Source: Clostridiales bacterium
GTDB taxonomy: Bacteria > Bacillota > Clostridia > Oscillospirales > Oscillospiraceae
Length of the DNA: 21,149 nucleotides
Assembly: GCA_004555655.1 (NCBI GenBank)
Contig: SFHJ01000028.1
Coordinates: forward strand, 1 to 21,149
Direction: 5' to 3'
The notes below the pieces were generated by a model that was not told the DNA's origin, did no database searches, and saw only the letters and a list, made by a program, of their open reading frames with translations. Within the stretch, counting starts at the first letter, position 1, and every line of letters begins with the position of its first letter. The translations under genes and the position numbers were made by a program. Below, one piece after another: positions 6,401 through 13,790 of this stretch.

Positions 6401-7730
6401 CCTGATGGCGGCGATGCGGATGCGGCAGAAAGAGGCCATACAGGCAAAACCGCAGAAAGTTGCCTACCGGCGCGTGGAATACAGCAGGCAGATGCAGAAA
6501 GACGGCTATACGATCCTTTCGCCGCAGATGAGCCCCATCCATTTTGATATTCTGCAGCCTGTTTTTAAAAAGCATGGATACCATGTCGAAATTCTGCACA
6601 ATGACAACCGCACGGCCATTGACACGGGGCTTAAATACGTCAACAATGACGCGTGCTATCCCTCGATCACCGTCGTAGGCCAGATCATGGAGGCCGTTCT
6701 CTCCGGAAAATACGATACAGACCGGCTGGCCATCATCATGACGCAGACGGGCGGGTGCTGCCGGGCGAGCAACTATGTTGCCTTCATCCGACGGGCGCTT
6801 GACAAAGCCGGTCTGCGACACATCCCCGTGATCTCGCTGAACGCGAACGGCATGGAGAAGAATCCGGGCTTCCGGCCGCCGCTGGGGCTGATTCTCGACG
6901 CAGCGCACGCGCTTGTGTACGGTGATCTGTTTATGCGCTGCGTGTATCACGTGCGGCCGTATGAAAAAATACCGGGTTCAGCAGACGCGCTGCATGAAAA
7001 GTGGAAGCAGATCTGCATCGACTCTCTGACCAAGAAGAACAGCCCGTATAGCTACAAGGACGTGTGCCGTGGGATTGTCGAAGCCTTTGACACGCTGCCG
7101 ATCGACGAGAGCATACGAAAGCTGCGCGTGGGGATCGTCGGAGAGATTCTCGTCAAATACATGCCGCTTGCCAACAACCATCTGGTGGAGCTGCTGGAAA
7201 AGGAGGGCGCCGAGGCGGTCGTGCCGGATATTCTGGATTTCTTTAACTACAGCATATTCGGCGCGCAGTACAAGGCAGAATTTCTGGGGACGAAGAAATC
7301 CTCGGCTGCTGTCTCGGCGGCGGGCATCAAGCTCATTGAAGCGCTGCGCAAGCCGGCAATCGAGGCGCTGAAAAAGAGCCGCCGCTTTGATGCGCCCGCA
7401 TCCATCTACGAGATTGCCAAAATGACGCGACCGTTTTTATCGCTTGGCAACCAGTATGGAGAGGGCTGGTTCCTTGCCGGCGAAATGGTGGAGCTTTTGA
7501 CCTCCGGCACACCCAACATCGTCTGCATCCAGCCGTTTGCGTGCCTGCCGAATCACGTGGTCGGCAAGGGCGTTGTCAAGGCGCTGAAAAAGGCGTATCC
7601 CTGTGCAAATATCGCAGCTGTGGACTATGACCCCGGTGCCAGCGAGGTAAATCAGCTCAACAGAATTAAGCTGATGCTTTCTGCCGCGCAGAAGTCGGTC
7701 CATTCTGAGCAGAACAGAGTCATTTTGTAA
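3474..7730 (+). CDS. Acyl-CoA dehydratase activase fused to 2-hydroxyacyl-CoA dehydratase-like domains (1418 aa)
   Basis: This giant cytoplasmic protein joins two BadF/HgdC-type ATPase domains to a dehydratase-like C-terminal half. Domain 1 starts with GIDIGSTTVKL (9-19) and carries NGVC (C126) and IAARC (C165). Domain 2 starts with GIDAGSTTTKL (about 325) and carries NEAC (C445) and GTRC (C484). Both cysteine pairs are 39 residues apart, as in HgdC of Acidaminococcus, where such cysteines bind a bridging [4Fe-4S] cluster. A cysteine cluster follows (C605, C608, C612, C631), then a DUF2229-like region (about 665-870) and HgdA/B-like segments with conserved NNDACYPS (about 1056), QTGGCCRASNY (about 1091) and CIQPFACLPNHV (about 1350). 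The family is widespread in Clostridia, but its substrate is unknown. By analogy it would use ATP to fire an electron onto an acceptor. GGAGG lies 3 bases before the ATG. It is monocistronic. Confidence 0.9.
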   Translation: MELKTYRAGIDIGSTTVKLVILDENSNMVYGRYRRHQANTQGTLAELLKEARQTVGECLLQIKITGSGSINLGKALEIPFVQEVVAVATALQAAAPQTDVAIELGGEDAKIIYFTGGLEERMNGVCAGGTGSFIDQMAALLQTDAAGLNTEAENYKEIYPIAARCGVFAKTDIQPLINEGATKADLAASIFQAVVNQTISGLACGKPIRGCVAFLGGPLHFMPELKKAFIRTLKLTPENVVDPENSHLFAAMGAALEAGNASAAGISALISRLKQGVRVAFEMPRLEPLFDGETAYAAFRARHASAVVEKQELGGYEGNCFLGIDAGSTTTKLALIGNGGQLLFSYYANNQGNPIETAKNAMRELQKVLPVHAKIVRSCSTGYGENLLKSAFSLDDGEVETIAHCTAAAFFDSEVDCVLDIGGQDMKCIKLKNGAVDSIMLNEACSSGCGSFIENFANSLGYTAENFAKEALFAEHPVDLGTRCTVFMNSNVKQAQKEGASVPDISAGLAYSVIKNALFKVIKLANAKDLGRHIVVQGGTFYNEAVLRAFEKIAGVEVTCPDISGLMGAFGAALIARENYCGQTSAMLPIEEILSLSYTSESRRCGGCANNCMLTVNKFPGGRMHITGNRCEKGLGRDKSGEKAPNLFEYKRKRIFSYKPLGESDAPRGVIGIPRVLNLYENFPFWATFFKELGFRTVLSPFSSRKIYELGMDSIPSESECYPAKLAHGHVQWLINHGIKTIFHPCVFYEHQETENAQNHYNCPIVVSYPENLKNNVEAVANGEVKYIRPFIAFTSETITADRLVLLCKEQWNIPEKEVRKAVHLAWQEQQQAKADIQAHGAQLLSQMEQSGRRGIVLAGRPYHMDPEINHGIPELIASYGLSVFTEDSLPVRQDTSRSLRVVDQWVYHSRLYSAAEFVAGRNDLELIQLNSFGCGLDAVTTDQVNEILENSNKLYTLLKIDEVNNLGAVRIRIRSLMAAMRMRQKEAIQAKPQKVAYRRVEYSRQMQKDGYTILSPQMSPIHFDILQPVFKKHGYHVEILHNDNRTAIDTGLKYVNNDACYPSITVVGQIMEAVLSGKYDTDRLAIIMTQTGGCCRASNYVAFIRRALDKAGLRHIPVISLNANGMEKNPGFRPPLGLILDAAHALVYGDLFMRCVYHVRPYEKIPGSADALHEKWKQICIDSLTKKNSPYSYKDVCRGIVEAFDTLPIDESIRKLRVGIVGEILVKYMPLANNHLVELLEKEGAEAVVPDILDFFNYSIFGAQYKAEFLGTKKSSAAVSAAGIKLIEALRKPAIEALKKSRRFDAPASIYEIAKMTRPFLSLGNQYGEGWFLAGEMVELLTSGTPNIVCIQPFACLPNHVVGKGVVKALKKAYPCANIAAVDYDPGASEVNQLNRIKLMLSAAQKSVHSEQNRVIL

Positions 7731-7774
7731 GCTGTGTCCGGCCGCGCGTATGCCTCTTCCGGATTTTGTGCTGT

Positions 7775-7913
7775 AAAGAGCTGTCTCAAAACAGATTTTT
7801 CCAAAAAAGCCAGCAAAAAATTCCGGGGGCTTGCTTGATTTGCAAGTCTCCGGAATTCTCTTTACGTGGGTTTTCGCGGGAACGGAAAAAAACTGTTTTG
7901 AGACAGCCTCTTT
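7775..7913. mobile_element. MITE-like inverted-repeat element, also a likely bidirectional terminator
   Basis: The ends are near-perfect inverted repeats: AAAGAG-CTGTCTCAAAACAG at the left (7775-7794) and CTGTTTTGAGACAG-G/C-CTCTTT at the right, continuing inwards as TTTTTCC / GGAAAAA. The right copy has one extra base. A second inverted repeat lies within it: AATTCCGG (about 7819-7826) with CCGGAATT (7850-7857), plus CTTGC/GCAAG. The terminal G-G-C-T-G-T-C-T-C-A-A-A-A motif resembles the ends of IS1182/IS5-type elements, as I recall them. There is no coding capacity. It fills the gap between two converging stop codons, where its A- and T-runs could end transcription both ways. Confidence 0.6.
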
Positions 7914-7924
7914 CTGTCTGATTC

Positions 7925-9343
7925 TCAGTTGCCGAAACCGAAGCCGAACGGGTCAAAGGGGTTGATTTGCTGCTGTTGCTGCTGGTTTTCTTCTTCCTGC
8001 TGGATCTTCTGGTTCTGCTCGTCTTCGATGGCGCTGATCTCATCGTCCTGCGGGCGCTCGTCCAGCGTCACGGTCAGCTCGATCTCGGCCCCGGCGCGGA
8101 ACACCTTGATTGTCACCGTATCGCCGGCCTTGCTGCGGTGCAGCGCGGCGACGAGGTCAGTGTACGATTCAACTGTTCTGTCCTCGTAGCCGATGATGAT
8201 GTCGCCCTGCTGCATACCGGCCTTCTCGGTGCAGCTGCCCTCGGCAACGCTCTGTACGATCGGACCGATGGGCAGGCCGTAGGTCGAAGCGGTGGAGCTG
8301 TCCAGGTCACGTACCGTCACGCCCAGATATGCGCGGTCTTTCACGTAGCCGTACTGCTGCAGGTCGTAGACGATATCCATCACGTCGTTGATGGGAATGG
8401 CGAAGCCGATGCCCTCGATCGATGTACCGGAGGACGTACTGCCGGAATACTTGGCCGTGGTGATGCCGATGACGTTGCCGTTCATATCGAACAGCGGCCC
8501 GCCGGAGTTGCCGGAGTTGATGGCAGCGTCGGTCTGCATCATGTTGATGGGCTTGCCGTCGGCGTTGATCTCGCGGTCAAGCGCGCTGATGCAGCCGGCC
8601 GTCATGGTGAACGTCAGCTCGCCCAGCGGGTTGCCGATGGCGATGACTTCGTCGCCCACAAGCAGCTCGTCGGAGTTGCCGACTGTCACGGCCTGCAGGC
8701 CTTCGGCCTCGATTTTCAGAAGCGCCACGTCGTTCATCGCATCCGTGCCGACGATCTGTGCGTCATACTCCTCGCCGTTATACAGCTTGACAGTCACGGA
8801 GGTCGCGTCCTCGACAACGTGGTTGTTGGTCACAACATAACCGTCTTCCGTCAGGATAAAGCCGCTGCCGGCCACACTGGCCGAGGCTGTCTGGCCCCAG
8901 ATGTTGGTGGTGATCTGCGTGGCAATACCGACGCACGCGTTCACATTCATGGCATAGACCTGGCTGCGCGAGAGCGACTTGTCACCCGCGTTTGACGGCA
9001 GCTTTTCAGGCAGCGGCGTAGAGACAAGATTGTAGCTGCCCATGTCCTGCTCATTTTCCGGCAGCTCAGCCTCGCCCATCACGGCTTCCGCCTCCTGCGT
9101 CTGCCCGGCGGCGTTCTTTTCCGAGATGGTTCCGATGACGTGCGTCAAAACCGAACCGGCCGTACCTGCAACAAGCGTCACAGCCAAAATCAGTGCCGCC
9201 AGCTTCAGCCCCGTGTGCTTTTTCTTCGGCTTTACGGACGTCTCCGGCGTCTGCTGCGGCTGCGTGTACTGCGGCTGCCCGCCCGGCTGCTGCTCGGGCA
9301 TCGGTTCGAAGGAATAGTTCATGTTTTCATTGTAGTTTTCCAT
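7925..9343 (-). CDS. htrA: HtrA/DegP-type serine protease, membrane-anchored, with PDZ domain
   Basis: A 472-residue envelope protease for misfolded proteins. The N-terminal 40 residues are Pro/Gln-rich and cytoplasmic, then KKH and one membrane helix at about 46-70. The trypsin-like domain spans about 125-325 with catalytic H175 (VTNNHVV), D205 (NDVALLK) and S280 (NSGNSGGPLF). One PDZ domain follows at about 335-430 (YLGVTVR, AGMQQGDIIIGYEDR). The tail is unusual: acidic and glutamine-rich (440-459, with six consecutive Gln) and ending in Phe/Gly repeats (DPFGFGFGN). The start ATG has AAGGAGC eight bases upstream. It converges on the giant activase gene across the MITE-like element. A possible promoter lies at 9545-9574. 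Close relatives in Firmicutes are induced by secretion or cell-wall stress; regulation here is not visible. Confidence 0.94.
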   Translation of the reverse strand: MENYNENMNYSFEPMPEQQPGGQPQYTQPQQTPETSVKPKKKHTGLKLAALILAVTLVAGTAGSVLTHVIGTISEKNAAGQTQEAEAVMGEAELPENEQDMGSYNLVSTPLPEKLPSNAGDKSLSRSQVYAMNVNACVGIATQITTNIWGQTASASVAGSGFILTEDGYVVTNNHVVEDATSVTVKLYNGEEYDAQIVGTDAMNDVALLKIEAEGLQAVTVGNSDELLVGDEVIAIGNPLGELTFTMTAGCISALDREINADGKPINMMQTDAAINSGNSGGPLFDMNGNVIGITTAKYSGSTSSGTSIEGIGFAIPINDVMDIVYDLQQYGYVKDRAYLGVTVRDLDSSTASTYGLPIGPIVQSVAEGSCTEKAGMQQGDIIIGYEDRTVESYTDLVAALHRSKAGDTVTIKVFRAGAEIELTVTLDERPQDDEISAIEDEQNQKIQQEEENQQQQQQINPFDPFGFGFGN

Positions 9344-9544
9344 ATTGCTCGCTCCTTTTTGTATGCGTTGAGCCTTAACTGATGGTATTATCCTACCGCC
9401 GAGATATGAAAAAAGTGTGACGAGTTGGCAAACGAAATTTTAACAATTTTCAGCGGTTTTGTGTCCAGGCAAACGCGCCTGCAATAGCTTTCCCGCACCG
9501 GCCGGTGCAATACCTAACTGAAAGCACAATTTTCCACCTGCACC

Positions 9545-9574
9545 ATTGTATCATGCAAAATACAGGCGTGCCAG
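9545..9574 (-). promoter_or_regulatory. Candidate promoter of the htrA gene
   Basis: On the minus strand CTGGCA (9569-9574), 18 bases, TACAAT (9545-9550), with an extended -10 TG one base upstream. This would leave a leader of about 200 bases before the protease start. The -35 is only a 4/6 match. Confidence 0.35.
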
Positions 9575-9616
9575 GCATACCCCGCCGCCGGCAAATCTCC
9601 GGTCGGGGACCGGCAC
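9568..9616. other. GC-rich nested hairpin in the divergent spacer
   Basis: GTGCC (9568-9572) pairs with GGCAC (9612-9616), CCCCG (9580-9584) with CGGGG (9604-9608), and CCGG (9588-9591) with CCGG (9599-9602). A T-rich stretch begins only several bases after the outer stem, so it is a poor terminator; it may instead be an RNA structure or a binding site. Confidence 0.35.
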
Positions 9617-9880
9617 AATTCTTAATTTTTATGAAGATTCCCCTTTTTCCGGTTCTGCGGTGTATAATGGCAGTGTGGCTGCCAAAAAAATGCGAAAAAA
9701 GTTTCGTGACAGAGCAGCAGAAGAAGCGTGAATGTGACAATAAGCCCCTTGGAGCTGCGATGGCCGGTTGTACAGTCACCGGATCGCTGCGCCTTTTTTG
9801 CCTGTGCGCAATGCGCTTGTGCCGGTTGGCGCGCGGAAGCAGCAGGCACGGTGACTCACCGGAAGAAAGGAGAACGACAT

Positions 9881-12118
9881 ATGAAACAGACGCTGACAGC
9901 TATATTTTTCAGTCTGCTGCTTGCGCTCTTTTGCGGCTGTGCAAGGCAGGAGGAAGCCGTCCATGTGGCCGCACTGCCCGATGCGGTGCAAAGCACCCCT
10001 GCGCCGGACAGGGACGCGCCCACGATTCAGGCGGAAACGACGCAAAAAGACGAGGCGGACGTGATCTCTCATCTGCAATACGCCACGCAGCCGCTGCCGG
10101 ACGGCATCAGGCTTGCCACGGCGATGACTGCCGCCCAGGGCAGAACCATTGTCGGCGGCTTGGGCGAGGAAGACCCGGTGCTGGCGTGGACGACGCTTGA
10201 CGGCGAAACCGGCAATCTTGAGCTTCCGCCGGACGGTACGGAATACATCTACGCCGCCTGTCCGGCCAATGACGGCGGTTTTTTTGTCTTGATGGGCAGT
10301 CTGCCCGCGCTCTACAGCGACGCGGCCGGCGCTGTACAGTCTAACGAGACACCGGATGGCTCACTTTTTCTTGCGCGCTACGATGAAAACCACAACCTTC
10401 AGGCCGGTTTCTGTCTGAAAAACGCCTACACAGGAGCCGACGAGCACTTTTTTCAGCTTTTGTATGCGGATGGCGGCGCCTTCTATCTCATGAGCGATTC
10501 TTTGCTCGTGCGCGTGAACGCGCAGGGCGAGGAGACGGCGCGGCTGGAAATCGACTTCAAGAGCCTCGGTTGGAGGCCTGCGGCCATACAGATGGCGGCG
10601 GAAAAGCTCTTTGTTCTCGCTGTTGCTCTTGTCTCCGGCGCAAGCGACGAGCTGTGGCAGTTAGATCCCGGGACGCTGGAGCAGCTGGACACGACCATTC
10701 TGGCCGACGAGAACGTGTACGGGATGGGGCTTCTGGAAGATGGGCGGCTCGTGCTGAACGGCTCGCAGACGCTCTCAGCCTATGACCCGGCCACAGGCGA
10801 AAAGCAGGCGCTTTTGTATCTGTCGGAGCTCGGCATACAGCTTCCGGCCCGGCAGGTGCAGCCGCTGAGCGGCGGCTACGCATTCTTTGACCCGGGCGCA
10901 GAGGAGCTCACGCTTCTTCTCTGGCAGCCGGGAGAGCAGGCCGGGCGGACGCTGCTGCAGATGGCCGTGCTTGGTGAAGGGAGCTGGGAGATCACCCAGA
11001 TGGTACGCGCGTTCAATCTCAGCCAGACGCACTATCAGGTGGACGTTACCGCCTATTCTGAAACGCCCGGTGAGAACGGCGGGACGTATGACGCGCTGCG
11101 CACCCAGATCATTGCGGGCGACGCACCTGACCTTTTCTGCTTCTGCAGCGACTCACTCGCTGCCGCGGTGCCCATCGCGGCGGAGGACACGTGTATCGAT
11201 CTTCTTCCGCTTCTCGACGCGGGCGGCGCGCTCACGCGCGGGAGCATCCTTCCAAACCTTTTAAAAACAATGGCAGCAGGCGGCGGACTGTATGAGCTGC
11301 CGTTGTCGTTCACAATTGACACTTTTGTCGCGCCCTCACGCCTGATCAGCGGGCCTGGCGTGACGGTAGCGGAGCTGGAACAGGCGCTGGAGAGCGCAGG
11401 CAGCGGATGGGTACCGGTCGAGTCATGGAATGAGCCGGGAAATCTGCTCGCGCTCAGCGTGCCGTTTTATATGGGCCAAGCCATCGACCGGCAGAACGGC
11501 ACGTGTGATTTTCAGACACAGGAGTTCTGTGACTACCTTGCCTGGTGCAGGGCATGGGGCGGCGACGGCTCCACCCCGCCCGCACCCGAGCGTGCCATAT
11601 TACGCTACCAGCAGATCCGTTCCCTGGAAAAACTTGCAGGCATCGGCGAACGCGCGGAACAGTACTGGTTTGGCGAACCGGGCTACACCTACGCAGGTGT
11701 GCCGAACGAGACGAACTCCGGCAGCACCTTCTGCATCACCCGTTCGCTGGGCATCTCGCCGCGCTGCCGCGACATGGACGGCGCGTGGGCGTTCCTGCAG
11801 TTCTGCTTCACCTACGCAGGCACGCTGACGGACAATCTGCCGGCCGGCGGCGAGGCGCTGCATACGTTGATGGACGCATATATTGCGGGCGAGATGACCG
11901 ACTGGCTGGGTGAGCCGACCGTGATCGCGCAAGATGACGCCGACCAATTTTATGCGCTTCTCGACTCCATTACCGTGCGAAAGGGCGCGGATGAGGCGCT
12001 GAAGAACATCATTCTGGACGAGGCCGCGCCCTATTTTGACGGCCAGTGCACCGCTGAACAGGCGGCGGAGAATATCCAGTCCAGAGCAAGCGTCTATCTC
12101 ATGGAGCAGTACGGATAA
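9881..12118 (+). CDS. Large lipoprotein with C-terminal extracellular solute-binding-like domain
   Basis: A 745-residue secreted protein starting with a lipoprotein signal: KQ, a hydrophobic core (TAIFFSLLLALF), then C-G-C with C20 as the probable lipidated cysteine. ATG at 9881 is chosen over the open frame reaching back to 9728 because GAAAGGAG sits just upstream and the signal peptide begins there. Residues 21-60 are a charged, Pro/Thr-rich linker. About 65-360 look like a beta-propeller-type region (repeated short strands, 'VYGMGLLEDGRLVLNG'-like turns). From about 365, EITQMVRAFNLSQTHYQVDV and AGDAPDLFCF recall family 1 sugar-binding lipoproteins of ABC importers. No permease genes lie nearby, so transport cannot be assumed; a sensing or receptor role is equally possible. 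Confidence 0.75.
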   Translation: MKQTLTAIFFSLLLALFCGCARQEEAVHVAALPDAVQSTPAPDRDAPTIQAETTQKDEADVISHLQYATQPLPDGIRLATAMTAAQGRTIVGGLGEEDPVLAWTTLDGETGNLELPPDGTEYIYAACPANDGGFFVLMGSLPALYSDAAGAVQSNETPDGSLFLARYDENHNLQAGFCLKNAYTGADEHFFQLLYADGGAFYLMSDSLLVRVNAQGEETARLEIDFKSLGWRPAAIQMAAEKLFVLAVALVSGASDELWQLDPGTLEQLDTTILADENVYGMGLLEDGRLVLNGSQTLSAYDPATGEKQALLYLSELGIQLPARQVQPLSGGYAFFDPGAEELTLLLWQPGEQAGRTLLQMAVLGEGSWEITQMVRAFNLSQTHYQVDVTAYSETPGENGGTYDALRTQIIAGDAPDLFCFCSDSLAAAVPIAAEDTCIDLLPLLDAGGALTRGSILPNLLKTMAAGGGLYELPLSFTIDTFVAPSRLISGPGVTVAELEQALESAGSGWVPVESWNEPGNLLALSVPFYMGQAIDRQNGTCDFQTQEFCDYLAWCRAWGGDGSTPPAPERAILRYQQIRSLEKLAGIGERAEQYWFGEPGYTYAGVPNETNSGSTFCITRSLGISPRCRDMDGAWAFLQFCFTYAGTLTDNLPAGGEALHTLMDAYIAGEMTDWLGEPTVIAQDDADQFYALLDSITVRKGADEALKNIILDEAAPYFDGQCTAEQAAENIQSRASVYLMEQYG

Positions 12119-12167
12119 CGGTTTTTCCGCGTGCCGCGCATGCAAACCGGCTGCCTGTGTTTCTTAT

Positions 12168-12183
12168 CGGCGCTGAGGCGCCG
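12168..12183 (+). terminator. Possible terminator hairpin after the lipoprotein gene
   Basis: CGGCGC (12168-12173), loop TGAG, GCGCCG (12178-12183). A T-run (12196-12199) starts only 12 bases later, inside the next promoter, so this is a weak terminator at best and may equally be an operator for that promoter. Confidence 0.4.
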
Positions 12184-12190
12184 AAGCCCA

Positions 12191-12219
12191 TTGCTTTTTC
12201 CGTCAAGTTGGGCTATACT
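12191..12219 (+). promoter_or_regulatory. Promoter of the first AI-2E-family gene
   Basis: TTGCTT (12191-12196), 17 bases, TATACT (12214-12219). The predicted transcript begins near 12226 and has a 7-bp hairpin almost at its 5' end, CGCCGCG (12238-12244) with CGCGGCG (12251-12257), followed at once by the ribosome-binding site AAAAGGAA. The hairpin may stabilise the mRNA. Confidence 0.6.
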
Positions 12220-12273
12220 TCTTGAAAATACGTTGTTCGCCGCGTTGCTGCGCGGCGCGGAAAAGGAACCGCC

Positions 12274-13491
12274 ATGTTTTTTGACAACAGAGAAAAACGC
12301 AAACAGCTGGCCAAATGGGTCATAGGCGTGATTGCCGCGTGTATTCTGATCTTTCTGGGCGTCCGCTATATCTCGTCCATTGCTGCGGCCGTATCGTGGC
12401 TTGTACACCTGGTACGCCCGCTTCTGATCGGCGTGGTATTGGCGCTCATCTTGAACGTACCGCTTGGCATGTTTGAAAGGCGGCTGTTTTCCAAAAAGCC
12501 CACGCCGAAGAAGCTGAGGGCCCGGCGGCCGCTGGCCATCGTGCTGTCTCTTGTGCTGGTATTCGGCATCTTTGTGGGCGTAGCTGTGCTCGTCATTCCG
12601 GAGTTTGTCGCCGCCGTGCGCGTCATCGCGTCGATGCTGCTCAGCACCATGGATCAGCTGGCAGCGTTTGAAAGCCAGATGGATTTCTCGCGCCTGCCGT
12701 TCGGCGAGTATCTCTCGCGCATCGACATCGACTGGCTGCAGCTCAGAGCGGAACTCGAGCTGTGGTTCAAGCAGGCCGGCAGCGCAATCATGGACCGCGC
12801 AGCCGGTGTGATTGGCTCCGTGGCTTCGTCCGTAATTGACAGCCTCATCGGCTTCATCTTCAGCATCTATGTGCTCGCCAACAAAGAAAAGCTCAAGCGG
12901 CAGGTCAGCAGACTCATCCGCGTATGGCTGCCGGAGAAGTTCGGCGGCAAGCTCATCCACGCGGCGCGTGTCAGCGCGGACATCTTCCGCCAGTTCATCG
13001 CCGGGCAGACCACCGAGGCCATCATCCTCGGCTCGCTCTGCGCCGTCGGTATGTGGATTCTGCAGATCCCATACGCGCCCATGGTCGGCGCGCTTGTGGG
13101 CGTGATGGCGCTCATTCCATATGTGGGCGCGTTTATCTCAACGGCGGTCGGCGCGTTCATGATTCTGACCGTCAGCCCCATCAAGGCGCTCATTTTTGTG
13201 GTGTTCCTGCTGGCGCTGCAGCAAATCGAGGGTAACCTCATCTATCCCAAGGTCGTAGGCGCAAAGATCAACCTGCCCGCCATGTGGGTGCTGGCTGCGA
13301 TCACCGTGGGCGGCAATCTGGCGGGGCCCATCGGGATGCTGCTTGGCGTGCCGATCGCGTCGGCGGCGTATGCGCTTTTGAAAGAGGCGACCGACAGGCG
13401 CGAACAGGCAAAGATGCCGGCCGACGCCCCGCCGGACGCATCTGCGCACAAAACGGCGGAAAAAAGCGATGAATCCGGGAGTAATGCCTGA
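12274..13491 (+). CDS. AI-2E family (PerM/YtvI-like) membrane transporter, copy 1
   Basis: A 405-residue integral membrane protein. Hydrophobic segments lie at about 14-33, 36-61, 87-109, 188-201 and in a dense block at 241-372, with the variable soluble stretch at 120-180 between. Family signatures are visible: LIGVVLALILNVPLGMFERR (51-70), IPYVGAFIS (281-289), QQIEGNLIYPKVVG (316-329) and GVPIASAAYALLKE (358-371). Members include TqsA (autoinducer-2 export) and sodium/proton antiporters; most, including those in Clostridia, have no known substrate, so the family name should not be read as quorum sensing. The C-terminal 30 residues are charged and Pro/Ala-rich. AAAAGGAA precedes the ATG. A paralogue is encoded at 17751-19040. 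Confidence 0.88.
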   Translation: MFFDNREKRKQLAKWVIGVIAACILIFLGVRYISSIAAAVSWLVHLVRPLLIGVVLALILNVPLGMFERRLFSKKPTPKKLRARRPLAIVLSLVLVFGIFVGVAVLVIPEFVAAVRVIASMLLSTMDQLAAFESQMDFSRLPFGEYLSRIDIDWLQLRAELELWFKQAGSAIMDRAAGVIGSVASSVIDSLIGFIFSIYVLANKEKLKRQVSRLIRVWLPEKFGGKLIHAARVSADIFRQFIAGQTTEAIILGSLCAVGMWILQIPYAPMVGALVGVMALIPYVGAFISTAVGAFMILTVSPIKALIFVVFLLALQQIEGNLIYPKVVGAKINLPAMWVLAAITVGGNLAGPIGMLLGVPIASAAYALLKEATDRREQAKMPADAPPDASAHKTAEKSDESGSNA

Positions 13492-13533
13492 GCTGCTTCA
13501 AACGGCAGTATTGGGACAAGGGAGCCTGCAAGA

Positions 13534-13577
13534 CCCTCTCAGTCACCTTCGGTGACAGCTCTCCCAGAGGGAGAGCC
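13534..13577. repeat. Oscillospiraceae-type intergenic repeat
   Basis: Two adjacent perfect hairpins: GTCACC-TTC-GGTGAC (13542-13556) and GCTCTCCC-AGA-GGGAGAGC (13558-13576), preceded by CCCTCTCA. From memory, repeats of this design (CCCTCTCAGTCACCTTCGG... with ...GGGAGAGCCAAGG) occur in many copies in Faecalibacterium and related genomes. Only one copy is in this window, so its repeat status rests on that recollection. Confidence 0.55.
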
Positions 13578-13618
13578 AAGGCATCTGCCTGCAACTGCGC
13601 CTTAGGTCATAATGGCAT

Positions 13619-13682
13619 AAAACTTCATGCGCAGTATTGCGCACCACGATCATGGGCAAAAGCCAGAGCGCATGAAGTTTTT
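13619..13682. terminator. Long-loop inverted repeat, probable bidirectional terminator
   Basis: AAAACTTCATGCGC (13619-13632) is the exact reverse complement of GCGCATGAAGTTTT (13668-13681). The A-run before and T-run after give terminator geometry on both strands, serving the converging AI-2E-family and CPBP-protease genes. The 35-base loop is long for a plain terminator, so it may be a small mobile repeat. Confidence 0.5.
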
Positions 13683-13754
13683 GCGCATCATTTTCGGTTG
13701 ACCCGAAGGGGCGAGAAAATGGCGCATCTTGTATTTTGCTATGCTTTTGCATAG

Positions 13755-13790
13755 CAAAAACGGAGCGCATCTGTACCGATACGCTCCGTT
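13755..13790 (-). terminator. Intrinsic terminator of the CPBP-protease gene
   Basis: On the minus strand AACGGAGCG and CGCTCCGTT form a 9-bp stem (13782-13790 with 13759-13767) followed directly by a run of five T (13756-13760 read in complement). An 11-bp hairpin TTTTGCTATGC/GCATAGCAAAA (13734-13759) follows immediately. Confidence 0.7.

Larger units (their letters stand above)
9344..9880. other. Non-coding divergent spacer with palindromes and hairpin
   Basis: No gene is supported, although the downstream frame stays open back to 9728. The spacer holds a perfect 14-bp palindrome GCACCGG-CCGGTGC (9495-9508), a GC-rich nested hairpin (9568-9616), a leftward promoter candidate (9545-9574), a rightward TATAAT (9663-9668) without a good -35, and a 13-bp palindrome CGGTGA-C-TCACCG (9849-9861) just before the ribosome-binding site of the lipoprotein gene. 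Confidence 0.5.

Noticed and set aside
9728..9880. 51-codon N-terminal extension of the lipoprotein frame
   Set aside because: It would bury the lipoprotein signal peptide and ignore the strong ribosome-binding site before 9881.
12274..13491. Autoinducer-2 export / quorum sensing function
   Set aside because: The family name comes from one member; nothing nearby (no luxS, lsr genes or receptor) supports it.
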